Assembly: GCA_945859605.1 (NCBI GenBank)
Contig: OX243825.1
Span: forward strand, 1,562,326-1,626,325
DNA length: 64,000 nucleotides
Direction: 5' to 3'
Source of the DNA: Lumbricus rubellus
Taxonomy: Eukaryota; Annelida; Clitellata; Crassiclitellata; Lumbricidae
A model generated the notes under the pieces. That model was not told the origin of the DNA. It saw nothing but the letters and a program-made list of their open reading frames with translations, and made no database searches. A program made the position numbers and the translations under genes. Of this stretch, positions 42,304 through 53,724 are shown one piece after another. How positions within the stretch are numbered: the stretch's first letter is position 1; each line of letters begins with the position of its first letter.

Positions 42304-45300
42304 TCATACCCTCTGAACGCGTGTGCTCAGCATCGGTGCTTTGCTGATGATAACCGTTTCAGCCGCGGCTCTTCTGCCCTTCAGTCTGTCTCCCTCCGAC
42401 GATAGACTGTCATTATCGTCGTTGGCCAGCAGAACATACTGACCAAGGTCCAGCGTCCGTACGCTCTGCTTCCACGCCTTCACCAGAATGTCCTTGAAGT
42501 AAGCTCCCCATCCGACCTTCTCGTAGCTGTCGAGGGCCGCTCCGTTCTGCAGCAACAGCTCCACGATGTCCTCGTGACCGTTCTGGTGGGCCAGCTGGAT
42601 CGGCGCCACACCCTCGCGGGACTCGTGTCCCAGCTCACTTCCGGCCTTGACGAGGAACTCCACCACCCGACGGTGTCCATTGAGACAGGCCATGTGGAGA
42701 GGGATCATCCCTCGCTCGTCCTCAGCGTTTGCGTCAGCGCTGTTGAACAGCAACATCTGGACCATCTCGAGATCCCCGTGCTGAGCGGCGTAATGCAGAC
42801 ACGTCACTCTATCCATCGAACCAAGATTCACCTTCGCTTTAGACAACACGAGCTCTTCAGCCACGAGGATGTGTCCATTCTGAACAGCCAACAACACCGC
42901 GCTCATACCTTCACTCGCCTGATGATTTGTGTTTGCCCCAGACGCTACCAGCCTCTGTACCACGCTGTTATGGCCGTACTGACTGGCAAAGAACAGTGGT
43001 GTCCAACCAGCATCGTCTGTCAGGTCCACTTGAGCCCCGGCACGCAGCAGAAGATCAGCGATCGTAACATTTCCGTTTTGACAGGCGATGTGCAAAGATG
43101 AGAACCCGTCCTGGACTTGAAGGTTGATGTCGACTCCGCTCGATACGAGGCACTCAACGATCTCCGTATGCCCGGACTTCGTGGCGAAGTACAGCGGATT
43201 GATCTGGTCGTGCGTGTCGATGTTGACGTCCGCCCCTGCCAAAAGTAGTTCCCTAACGATCTCCAAATGACCTTGATCGCAGGCGACATGCAGCGGAGCA
43301 ACCCCGGTCACCTCCCGTAGGTTAACATCCGCCTTGTGACCAACCAAACACGTGACATATTCAAGGGACCCTCGTTGCGTCGCCAGAAGCAGCGGCGAGA
43401 ACCCCTCAAGAGTCTGAACGTTTGGGTTGACCCCTGCCTCCAGAAGAACCCTTGCAACGTCCTTCCGGTCATCCTGGATGGAGTAGTGAAGCGGGGTCCA
43501 TCCGTTAGTGTCTTGCTTGCTGCCGAATGCGCCGCTGTCAAGCAGTAGTTCAACAACCGGGAGGTGACCGTTCTGAGCCGCGATGTGCAGCGGGCAGCAG
43601 CCCTGATTCTCCGCCAGATTCACGTCAGCCTCGGATTCGGATACGAGCAATCTCACCACATCCTCGTGACCCTCTTGCGCCGCCAGATACAGACTCGTGA
43701 ACCCGTGGTAGGTCTTACGGTCCACGTCGATCAGAGACTCCACCAAAACCTCGACGGCTCGGCAATGTCCGGCTTGGGCAGCGGCGTGCAGCGCCGACCA
43801 ACCGAGAAAGTCCACTCGATCCGGCTGAGCACCGAGCTCAAGCAATCGGACGATGCAGTCGCAGTGACCACTGTGTGCTGCGATGAAGAGAGGTGTATGA
43901 CCGTCGATCGTCTGTGTGTTTACATCGGCTCCGTGTCGCTTCAACAGATCGATGCAGTCGAGGAAGCTGGTCTCGGCGGCGAAATGCATTGGCGTCCAAC
44001 CCTTCTTGTCCTGCAGGTTGACTAGGGCCCCGGCCTCGACCAGACTGACGACCGTGTCGAGGTCGTCCTGCTGGCATGCGGCGTGCAGAGCGGAAATGCA
44101 CCCATCCATCTCCATCTCTTTCCTGTTAACCTCAGCACCGTGCTGGATAAGAAGTCTGACTACAGATGGGTGTCGGTTTAACACAGCGATCAGTAGACTA
44201 GAGTGTCCATCGTTCGTACAAAGATCGGCATCGACTCCTGCCTCGAGTAACGCCACAACCACCGAGTCGTGTCCATTCTGGGCAGCGTGGTGCAACGGAG
44301 ACCACCCAACCGCGTCCGTCGCCGCAGAATCGGCTCCGCGATCGAGCAGGACTCGCACCGCATCGGCGTGACCATTCTCGGAAGCCAGATGCAGTGGAGC
44401 GTAACGGTCGTTGGTTCTGCGGTTGATATCCGCTTCGTTGGACAGCAGGATGTTGATGATGTCCACGTGACCATCCTGTGCTGCGTAGTGAAGAGGTGAC
44501 CACGACGATGACTTGGCGACCATGTTTGGATTGGCCTTGAACTCGAGGAGAAGAGCCACGGTCCCGTAGTGACCGTTCTGGCAAGCCACGTGGATCGGAG
44601 CGAATCCGTCCTCCTCCGTCAGATCAACATCCGCCTCGTTCTCCATCAGCACCCTCGCGATGTCCTCGTATCCGTGCTGGGCGGCCAGGTACAGCGCCAC
44701 GATCCCGTCCTTACTCGGATAGTTAACACTCAGTCCGCTGTCGACGAGGGCCCTAACCACGTCCAACTGTCCCTTCTCGCAGGCCCCGTGAAGCGCCGTC
44801 CAACCATCAGAGTCCTGGACCATCACGTCTGCTCCTGACGCCAGCAGCAGGTCCACGGTGGATGTGTGCCCCGCCTGCGAGGCCAGATACAGTGCCGTGT
44901 AGTTCTCCATCGTCACAGAATTTATCAATGCACCAATGTCTATTAGATGTTTAGCGATCTCGTCAAATCCTTTATCACAGGCAAAGTGCAGCGCCGTCCA
45001 ATCCTCCTTATCGCCAATGTTTACGTCCGCCCCTACCTCCGTCAACATCTCCACGACCCGTGGGAATCCCTGGGAGCAGGCGCAGTGTAGGGGTGTCCAT
45101 CCCCCAGTCTCGTTCCTCCGATTCACATCCGCCCTTGCCGTGATGAACATACGGATGATCTCCTCGTTTCCGAGCTCAGCCGCCAACGTGAAGGCGCTCA
45201 GCCCGTTGCGTAATACTGTGGTACAGACCTCACCCGCTTCGTCGCCGAACCTCTCGATCCCTGCGGCCAGGGTCTCCACGTCCTCCGTTCGGACAAGGTC

Positions 45301-45450
45301 GACGAAGTCCGCCGCTGCATCGAGGCGCTCGGACTGTACGTCATCGGCATCGGCATCGTCGTTTTCGATTTCTTCATCCGTGACTAGAAGTTCTTCGTCG
45401 TCGGTGACTATGACTTCGTCTTCGTTTCTGACTTCCATATCGGAATCCAT
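42304..45450 (-). CDS. Multi-ankyrin-repeat protein (about 27 repeats)
   Basis: A single uninterrupted frame of 1048 codons from the ATG at 45448-45450 to a stop at 42304. Residues 1-50 are very acidic (DDEELLVTDEE, NDDADADD). From about residue 80 to 985 there are ~27 consecutive ankyrin repeats of 33 residues, typically GWTPLHxAAQxGHxxVVxLLLxxGADVN. A ~65-residue tail without known motif follows (GAYFKDILVKAWKQ...). No kinase, death, SOCS or channel domain is visible, so a scaffold or adaptor role is all that can be inferred. An acceptor (TTTTTCTTTTCAG) lies ~40 bases upstream of the ATG, so a noncoding exon is spliced on. The coding exon is GC-richer than its surroundings. Orthology cannot be assigned from repeats alone. 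Confidence 0.9.
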   Translation of the reverse strand: MDSDMEVRNEDEVIVTDDEELLVTDEEIENDDADADDVQSERLDAAADFVDLVRTEDVETLAAGIERFGDEAGEVCTTVLRNGLSAFTLAAELGNEEIIRMFITARADVNRRNETGGWTPLHCACSQGFPRVVEMLTEVGADVNIGDKEDWTALHFACDKGFDEIAKHLIDIGALINSVTMENYTALYLASQAGHTSTVDLLLASGADVMVQDSDGWTALHGACEKGQLDVVRALVDSGLSVNYPSKDGIVALYLAAQHGYEDIARVLMENEADVDLTEEDGFAPIHVACQNGHYGTVALLLEFKANPNMVAKSSSWSPLHYAAQDGHVDIINILLSNEADINRRTNDRYAPLHLASENGHADAVRVLLDRGADSAATDAVGWSPLHHAAQNGHDSVVVALLEAGVDADLCTNDGHSSLLIAVLNRHPSVVRLLIQHGAEVNRKEMEMDGCISALHAACQQDDLDTVVSLVEAGALVNLQDKKGWTPMHFAAETSFLDCIDLLKRHGADVNTQTIDGHTPLFIAAHSGHCDCIVRLLELGAQPDRVDFLGWSALHAAAQAGHCRAVEVLVESLIDVDRKTYHGFTSLYLAAQEGHEDVVRLLVSESEADVNLAENQGCCPLHIAAQNGHLPVVELLLDSGAFGSKQDTNGWTPLHYSIQDDRKDVARVLLEAGVNPNVQTLEGFSPLLLATQRGSLEYVTCLVGHKADVNLREVTGVAPLHVACDQGHLEIVRELLLAGADVNIDTHDQINPLYFATKSGHTEIVECLVSSGVDINLQVQDGFSSLHIACQNGNVTIADLLLRAGAQVDLTDDAGWTPLFFASQYGHNSVVQRLVASGANTNHQASEGMSAVLLAVQNGHILVAEELVLSKAKVNLGSMDRVTCLHYAAQHGDLEMVQMLLFNSADANAEDERGMIPLHMACLNGHRRVVEFLVKAGSELGHESREGVAPIQLAHQNGHEDIVELLLQNGAALDSYEKVGWGAYFKDILVKAWKQSVRTLDLGQYVLLANDDNDSLSSEGDRLKGRRAAAETVIISKAPMLSTRVQRV

Positions 45451-46387
45451 GACTCCTGTGTAGTCTTACTGGTCGAAAGAGATTTGGCTGAAAAGAAAAA
45501 GCGAAATAGGCGTCAATGAAAGCTTAAAGAATTTGTAGAAACCATATTTTCAACGTAATCAAATTATATAAAGTTTCACAGTCATAATATTTCTCATTTT
45601 AATTCTTCAGTTCTGGTGGTGTTGTCAGATTTTCAGTTTAATTGCGCCAACTTTTCGATTTATTTTCAGTGAACACGTTAGGGTTCTAAAGACATGTGAA
45701 GAGCTGACCGAACTTGCTATTCTGCAATCTGCATGGTCATTTCTAAGTGATGCTACACATGTATATCACAAAAGTGTGTGGTCTTTTAAATCTGCATCTA
45801 TACATTAGCAGAATACAAGACAATTCCACACGTTACCAAAGCAATCTGACTTCTTGCTTCTGAAGACACAGTTGGGCAGAATCCCGCCACTCTCTCTTCC
45901 TCATGGCCGATGCCTCAATTCAGTGGAGTGTCCTGCAGTTCGTTTTCGATGTCATCTCTGAAACAACATTATCATATTCATCATTATCATAATTATGGTC
46001 CTCATCAGAACTATTGGAACCATCATTTGTTTACTGTATGCTAAAATCACGTGTGATAGTTCACACCAACCTCACAGTTCACCAATCTCAGTAACTCTTT
46101 CGAACAACAGATTATAACTAACTGATCGAGTATAAACTCAAATCATCTATTATTATACGGACACTAAGATAAACCCATTGCATACATATTCCGATTGATT
46201 CTACGCAACCATTCTAACCGCATAGGCATCGGCTCTCGTGTCCACATTCATTCATGACATACATGTAGAGTCTGTTCTTTGCGTCCTTCTAGCTCTTCAT
46301 AACACAATAATAAAAAGAACAAAGTGCAACTTTTGTTAAGACGTAAAATAGTAAGTATATGCACATATTACTCTCCATGATAATTGT

Positions 46388-46514
46388 GATTAGGTATACG
46401 TTGACAGAAGTTTGAAGAACACCACGAAAGGATTTTGTTATAGCAAATGTTTAAAAATTTGTTATAACAAATGCTTGTCGTGGTGTCTTGAAACTCCTGT
46501 CAACATACCTAATC
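46388..46514. mobile_element. Foldback / MITE-like palindrome
   Basis: Two ~58-base arms form a near-perfect hairpin. The left arm begins GATTAGGTATACGTTGACAG, and the right arm ends with the complement (CTGTCAACATACCTAATC). Both contain CACCACGA and TTTGTTATA motifs, and only ~10 bases separate the arms. The target duplication is unclear. Confidence 0.75.
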
Positions 46515-47012
46515 ATAAAACCGATGTGATTTCTCATCAAATCAATCAGTTTCAGAGCAGCTTGTCCAAACAGTTCAGCTTGTTCTGACCTAAATACAAT
46601 TGCACAAATCACCTGTGTGTGCTACAACCTATATATAGGCCTAGGTACCCCAACCCACGTTACTGCAAGCCGTATCTTTCCAGCATTATTTTATCATCCT
46701 ACAAAGTACGTAGGTTTTGGACAGAATACTGGACTAACAATTTCCCACGAAACACGAAATTGATCATGATTATTTTCAGACTCGAGTAACTTAATTGTTT
46801 ATGGCCATGCCAATAGTAATAGACGTATACCTTGAAACATACCATGACGACATTGGACAGATTTAAATCGGTCAGTCACTCAATCTATCGATTTAAACTT
46901 TGCGCATACATTATCAGGCAATTTAGGCTATATCACCAAATGGCACACAGCATAAAGTACTATGCGATATACATAATTTATATACATACAAACGTATATT
47001 TTATACATAGCC

Positions 47013-47132
<120 letters not shown>

Positions 47133-47306
47133 GACAGACTGACAGACAGACAGACAGACAGAAAGAAAGATAGAGAGAAAAGACAGAGAGACAGAGATAG
47201 ACATATACAGGGTCATAAAGAGACAGAAAGGCGGAGAGAGACAGAGGCAACGAAAAACGGAAAGAGACAGAGATAGACACAGAGACACATAGGCAGTGAA
47301 TGACAG

Positions 47307-47339
<33 letters not shown>

Positions 47340-47383
47340 TACAGAAAAAGACAGACAGAGGCAGATAGAGAGACCATACTATG

Positions 47384-47386
<3 letters not shown>

Positions 47387-47418
<32 letters not shown>
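47387..47418. repeat. (CA)n microsatellite
   Basis: Sixteen or so CA dinucleotides after degenerate GACA repeats. Confidence 0.9.
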
Positions 47419-47424
<6 letters not shown>

Positions 47425-48569
47425 CACATAGATTCACATCTCGGTGTGAGATAGAGAGAGCGATACACCCATAGATGAGCTATTATATATAGAGGTAACA
47501 CATCATGTGATTGACGTTAGTTTATTTGCGTATGTAAAATATTGAATTGGCTCATTTCACGGCGTCCACATGACTCGCGTGACATGTCAATCACACTCAT
47601 ACCTACAGTATTATAGGTCTCTTAGCCTACCAACAGATATTGACCCTACTCGCTAAGAGGTAGGCTATGGACTCGATTGGGTTGCGTAGGCCTAGGACTA
47701 TTGTATCGGGCCTTCTTTATGAGCCCATGCAAGCCCACCGCTGCCTAAGAGTCATAGGGTGAAATTCCATCAAACATTGTATAAACATACGGATATACAC
47801 GCATAATATAGAGAGGCCGGAACATACTCGGAGAGACAGACAGGTATACATAATTATAGACATGTTAGTAAGCAAGTATACTCCCTATTACGCAACTTTC
47901 AAACGCACAATGGTACATAGTTATAGTGTTATAATACACTGGAGTAATAGCTAGTCATTAAGGATGTAGATTAAGTAACAAGTTGAGTGAAATGACTTCC
48001 ATAATTATATTACTATAAAGACAAACATAATATATACATGGATACAGTGAACTGCGGACATGCACACATACATTCAAAGGAAAAAATAAATTATAGACAC
48101 ACAGCCGTAGATAAACAGAGGCAGATGAAAACAGACATGAAGAAGACACTTAAGACATCCATAAACAGATGCCACAGAGGCCAACAAAAGCACACGGACA
48201 AACACAAACATATACACAGACATATAATCCTACTCGCCAGTGACTGACACCTGGTCACAAGATGCTGGCTCCTAATAAAGAATGCACAATTGAATATACT
48301 GTTTGTGGGTTCCCATGTTAGCGGGATCACTTCACTTCCTTTCTGGGTTACCCTTTCTCGTGGATCTTTTAACCTGATTTTTGATGTTATTAATTTTAGC
48401 TCGGAAGCGGAGAGTATAGCTTGAATGGACCCCTCTCCTATTTATAAGCCAGTGTAAAATGTACAGTTATCTCTGATAAATTGGAGACTTGATTGTTATT
48501 TTCTAACATCCAAAACCCTGTCCAAAGAAGTTTGAGGATTTTTTGATTGGTATAACCATCGTCATACCA

Positions 48570-48715
48570 CCACCACCACCACCACCACCACCACATCCTC
48601 TACCACTTCCACTACTACTACCACTACTACTACTATGGTACCACTACTACATGTACATTGAACACTATTATTACATGTACCACAACCACTACTACTACCA
48701 CCACTGTCACCACTA
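48570..48715. repeat. (CCA)n / (CTA)n microsatellite
   Basis: A run of CCA units followed by CTA/CCA interruptions to about 48715. Confidence 0.9.
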
Positions 48716-49643
48716 CTACTGGGCCTACTCCTAAATGTCATCATTATAATTCCAAAGGACTATTTGCATTGTGAACTGTGAATTACAAAAAAGGCACCGA
48801 CCATTCACACACTTGACCATTCACACTCTTGACCGTTGTGTTTGCATTCGACCCTCCAGGCAAAACATCCATGCGCCAAGTCCCCTACCACCCACCAGTC
48901 ACTGGGCCTCTAAACAATGACGGCCTACCATACAACAGCCCAGCCTACCATTTCAGAGGGCTACGCCTACCGTGGCGTCACGCACGAGTCATGTGGGACT
49001 CAAACGCTCGTCCAACCCCCTACCTTCCTCAACATAAAAATCGGATTAAAATAAATCAAAAGCCAGCTGTGGCGATTTACATTAACGACATATTATCAAA
49101 TCGATGTTTTTCAGTGTACACGCGAGTGTACAAAACTCACCTGTTGGCAGTGTACAGTGGACAATAGATCTGAGCGTACAAAGCTGTACCGGTACACAGT
49201 CCCCGCGATCAATAGTTATTGCAAAGGTGAATAACGATTTTGACGACTACCTCGTAATAGCACGCGCTTGCCGTTAGCACTGCCAGACATTATAGCCCGG
49301 CCTCTACCTGACTATCCGTCTACCTGTGCACCTGAGAACACGTCATCGCCATAGAGATAAAGGATGTACGTGCAGGTGTTTTGCGCTTACCACGACACCT
49401 AGCGACTGGAGCCGCGGCTATGGCCATCTGGCGACTAACCTGACAAATTTTGTAGAAATTGAACCATTTTAAAGACTGGCCCTCTGGTGAATTGTTGCAG
49501 CGTCAATCGTGACGTTATTAATTATGAAAGGTCAGTCCGTTCTTTTCGTGTGGGCTGCAGGTATAGATAGTCCTGGTGAATAAAGCAGGAACTAGCAGCA
49601 TAGGCGTAAGTTCCAACATGTCGTAACAGTCAGACACATCATG

Positions 49644-49944
49644 CAGTGGCGTAGACAAGGGGTTTAGGGGGCTAAATCCCTCTCCAGTGGCTTAGGAAAA
49701 CGTTTTTTAAAAGGTTATTTATTCACTTAAATAAGAAAGAAAAAGACAATAATGTTTGTAGTAGCAATTGTTTTTCGTACTTTATTCCTTTTCTTACTTT
49801 ATTCGTTTTCTTGCTGTATTCCTTTTCTTAGTTTATTCCTTTTTCATTTTACTCTACTACTGATGGGTTGCGTTGGTGTCAGGAAGGGCATCCGGTCAGG
49901 CCATAACCCCCCCCCCCCATAATAAATTCCTGGCTACGCCACTG
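49644..49944. mobile_element. hAT-type MITE with perfect target duplication
   Basis: 301 bp with ends CAGTGGCGTAGACAAG and CTGGCTACGCCACTG (inverted, one gap-level difference). An exact 8-bp duplication ACATCATG flanks it (49636-49643, 49945-49952). Inside is a segment with GTCAGGAAGGGCATCCGGTC, a motif common in non-LTR element 3' ends, so it may be composite. No transposase is present. Confidence 0.9.
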
Positions 49945-51921
49945 ACATCATGAGTTCTAGTCTTCAGCTCTAGCTGTCACCTGAACACCCAAAATCGTGA
50001 TCAAGGCATCACAATAATATCACTCTGGAAGTTGTGTTTATGGCCCGACTAGATCTCATTCTTCGCTCTGCTGCCCGGATAATTTGACGAATCTCTAAGT
50101 CTCATCAGCTTGCATGCGTGGTAGGTTACCCCACGAGTTCAACCTGTCAGCGTCCTGCTTTCTCAGTAACAAACTGTTGTAGGTCCTTCTATCTTGATTA
50201 GTCCGTCTTTGGAGTTCCGCCCGCTACCTATGGTTGACTCGTCAGTGTTTTACAGGCTCTTTAGGACCTGATTTGTATCACCGTGGTTGGAATGGGAGCG
50301 CCTCTGAGTGTACTTCCTGACGGGCGAAATGTAAATTATTCAAATGGATGATTGAAATGGATGAATAAACTCACGTCACTTCCTACAAAAGTCTATCTAA
50401 ATCATCTATTAAAATATCCAAAATAATATTTTTTGGTCTGCCAAAATGAATCAATCGCGGCAATGTATTTGTTTCTTGAAATTCTCTTATCCTACTAGGT
50501 TATCAGCAGATATGCCGAATCACATGCGTCTCTGTAGGCTACAATAATTGGAAATTGTCTGCATTGGAAATAGACGAATATTATAGTAGTGATCTGTAAT
50601 GCTAACTTGGGATTAATACCATAAAACAGTGCTGTCCAACCTTTTTGGCACCGTGGGCCGCAAAAGCTATAATTCTGAAGCCGAGGGCCGCAACAGTAAA
50701 CTCAAAAGCTGCGGCTGAAATTTAAGGATAATTATTAACTAGGGCCATAAAACAATCAATTTCAACGAAATGTCGGAAATACCAGAATCTTCAACTGTTG
50801 CTGCAGGCTATCCTGATTTTGGAATTACTTGAAACTCATTTAGTTCGATCGCTATAGGAATAACCAGGCCTACTGCCAGGGACTGGGTTGCAGGAAATCG
50901 ATGAATGTTGGCAATTTATAAGGATTTGGGTACTTTGCAATCTCAGATGTCAACTTACTTATATATCTGGTTATCTGTGTGCTCAATTTTCGCTTAAATT
51001 TCACCGAACTGTTGCACAAACTTCGTTGATGTTTTACTCAAATTGCGAAATAATTTTTCACTGAGTTGGTACTAAAATTGTAATCACGTTTAACTGCACT
51101 AGGCTATAACTCAGAATTTCGCAGAAATTGTTTTCAAATTTCGACTTGCATCCCTGGCTTCTGTAGGGACCTATTTGATCTGATATTTGTCTGGTGAAAA
51201 TCTGAACTGACTTTTGATAGAATTGAGCAAGCGAGCGAAGACAAGACAACAAAAGACTTGACTATAAGCTAAATTATACGCTAATTATTAAATGAGTTTG
51301 AACGAATGAAAGAGACGGTGCGATATTGTAACGTAGCACGAAAGTCTATTGGTGTTTATTTAAAAGAAACCAAGTTGGCAGTAAAAACGCACCCATCTTG
51401 TTTACTCGTAATATAACATTCATATTATACAACAACCGTTTCATAAATAAATACAACAATAATGGAACTTTATTATTATGCATTTATTATGCCCCACTAT
51501 TTCTTAACCAAGCATCAATCGAACATGCTGAGCAGTCATCAGTGAATGACCTAAGCATCAAGGTCGTTAGACTCGTTACACAGTGACTGTCTCTGAGTAG
51601 TAAAGGGATCAAACCCCTTCTCTCCCCATTACAAGTCAAGCACTCAATCAATAGGCCACTGTGTAGCACAGAAGTATTTGGCTCATGCATTTTTGTCATC
51701 TGCTCCAGATACATGTTTTTAATCAAAATGCAGGCAAAACAACAAAATGGTTGGCGTTTTATGCTTAATTCGCTGTAGAAACATCCATTGCGTAAAGACT
51801 GAGTTTGGTGAATTTATGAGTTCCTAGTTTCTGTTGCAGTCGTGTGGCGCAAATCTGAAATCCTTGTGGTTCATGAAATCGATGCCAGAAGTCTTCGGAG
51901 TCGAATTGAGACAGGCATCCA

Positions 51922-52130
51922 TCAGACTTTCGACTGTCTTTCCTGCCATAAAAAATACATAATTAGGCCTATAGTTAAAGTCAATGGTATATTTTTCGTT
52001 CTTCGTGCATATTGTTCATGTGAGCATGATATAACTTTGTAGGCTTCACTAGGCTGAGCGAAGGGATGAGAGAAGTCCATTCCATAAGGAGGGACAAATG
52101 CAGGCAAATTATCTAAATTTAACTCTGACA
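51922..52130 (-). CDS. dach: dachshund homologue, predicted last coding exon
   Basis: Begins after an excellent acceptor (TTTTTGTTTTCCAG) with two bases completing a split codon, so phase 1, matching the exon at 52511-52594. It encodes SELNLDNLPAFVPPYGMDF and continues to a stop at 51922. The first ~35 residues look like real protein. The final part crosses sequence resembling spacer (AGGCCT motif), so the true end could be earlier through another splice. I do not recognise this tail from vertebrate Dach proteins. Membership rests on strand, spacing and phase. Confidence 0.5.
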
Positions 52131-52510
52131 CTGGAAAACAAAAAGGTCAAGCCCACCAGTGAATGCAGACCTAAGAGGACGCAGCGAAGTGGCAGAAATG
52201 TGGCGAAGTATAAGTTCACAAAGGTACTTCGTAGCAAAAAATCAATTCAGACTTGAGAATCAAATTAAGAACTTTGAATTGTATACGAGCTGAGAGTGGA
52301 AGCCAGTAAAGTTGTTCAACCATGTATGCAGAAATATGCGATACATGCCTGCGTGATGTCCAATGATAGGCTAATAATCAACATTCGAATTTTAGATGGA
52401 GGACAGTATCAAAATACAGTCGCACTGTATAATTGCACTGTATATAACTCTGTATACTTGTATAATCGCACCATATACCACTTTAATTATCATCTTAATT
52501 CTTTTCTCAC

Positions 52511-52594
52511 CTGATCCCAGTTTGTCGGACTGATGACCAGCATTGACAGCTGATTGCATTCCGTCAAAGATAGCATTTTCTGCCAAAGACCCAT
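52511..52594 (-). CDS. dach: dachshund homologue, predicted penultimate exon
   Basis: An 84-base exon bounded by an acceptor (TTGTTATAG) and a donor (ATCAG|GTGAGA), phase 1 at both ends. It encodes ~27 residues including SLAENAIFDGMQSAVNAG. It joins in frame to the exons on both sides. No domain recognised. Confidence 0.5.
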
Positions 52595-53165
52595 CTATAA
52601 CAAAACATTCACGCCACTCCTTCATGAACCAAAAATACACCGCAGAAAGGCACTCGATAATCTCTAACTCATGTCCAATATAATCGCCAAAAGTTCCACG
52701 ATATTGTATAATCGCAATCGCGAGACTTTTTTCAACACCGCAAGGAGCAGCGGCGAATGGAGTATCTCTAGTCGCATGAGCCTAGATTAAATATAAACGA
52801 TTGGCAGGTAAGATAGGATTCGGTGCCAAAGACAAAGGGTTAGAAATACAGCCAGACGGTGTAGTTTAATGGTGAAACAGAGGAAGAGATAAGGAGACGA
52901 TAAAAGTCGAATTCATGTGAAATTAAATACAGTATACATAAATGTAATGCGTTCGTTTACACTTTACAGTAACGTTTTTCTCATTTGTCTTTGAATGACA
53001 TTTTCAGCTTGTTAGCGTTCGCATTACCTCATTCGGCATTATCATAGAATCAGCATTCTTATTGTTCAGCATTCTTATTGTTCAGCATTCTTATTGTTCA
53101 GCATTCTCACTGCTTCAGCCATTCTCATAATAATTATTGCAACATTCTCGACAACTGATGCTTAC

Positions 53166-53390
53166 TGTTTTCGGTGTTCGTATTGGTGGTGGTGGTATGT
53201 GAGAGGGAATGCCGTGGGTCCTGGAGCTGGTGCGATGCAGCATCCATCGTCGGTTGCACTACGTTGGATGCTGCGGATGCGGAAGAGTGATGATGATATT
53301 GGATGTTGATGTGCTTCATGGCGTTGTTCAACCTCTCCTCAAGAACACGACGTGTCTCCTGTTCCTTCTTCAGACGCTTCTGTAGCATCG
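53166..53390 (-). CDS. dach: dachshund homologue, coiled-coil exon
   Basis: 225 bases from an acceptor (TTTGCAATCAG) to a donor (ACA|GTAAGC), phase 1 at both ends. It encodes MLQKRLKKEQETRRVLEERL followed by a His/Ser/Ala-rich stretch. This is the QKRLKKE... segment that continues the C-terminal coiled coil (Dach box C) of Dachshund proteins, transcriptional cofactors acting with Six and Eya. The exon immediately upstream in the protein (ELKM...RERELRE...EQKNR region) was not located. Confidence 0.75.
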
Positions 53391-53625
53391 CTGATTGCAA
53401 ATAGCACAACGGGAAATTGCGTTGTAAAAGTACGCACTCGACAGCCTTAGGAATAGATAGCTATCTTTTAGAAGACTTTCCATAAAGATTGTCATTTGTT
53501 TGGTGACAATAATAATAGTTCTAGCCGTACTATAGAATGAGTTTTACGCCTCCGGGAAAATATTTTAAATCATGAGGAATCTGATGAACCTCGATCTGAG
53601 GAACCTCGGGTAAACAAATAATGAA

Positions 53626-53627
<2 letters not shown>

Positions 53628-53657
<30 letters not shown>

Positions 53658-53664
53658 TAATAAT

Positions 53665-53724
<60 letters not shown>
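53628..53724. repeat. (AAT)n microsatellite
   Basis: Trinucleotide ATA/AAT run with a few interruptions, inside the large dachshund intron. Confidence 0.9.

Noticed and set aside
42304..45450. Ankyrin gene as bacterial contamination or symbiont transfer
   Set aside because: A pyrimidine-rich acceptor precedes the ATG and flanking DNA is host-like; long ankyrin arrays are also normal in animals.
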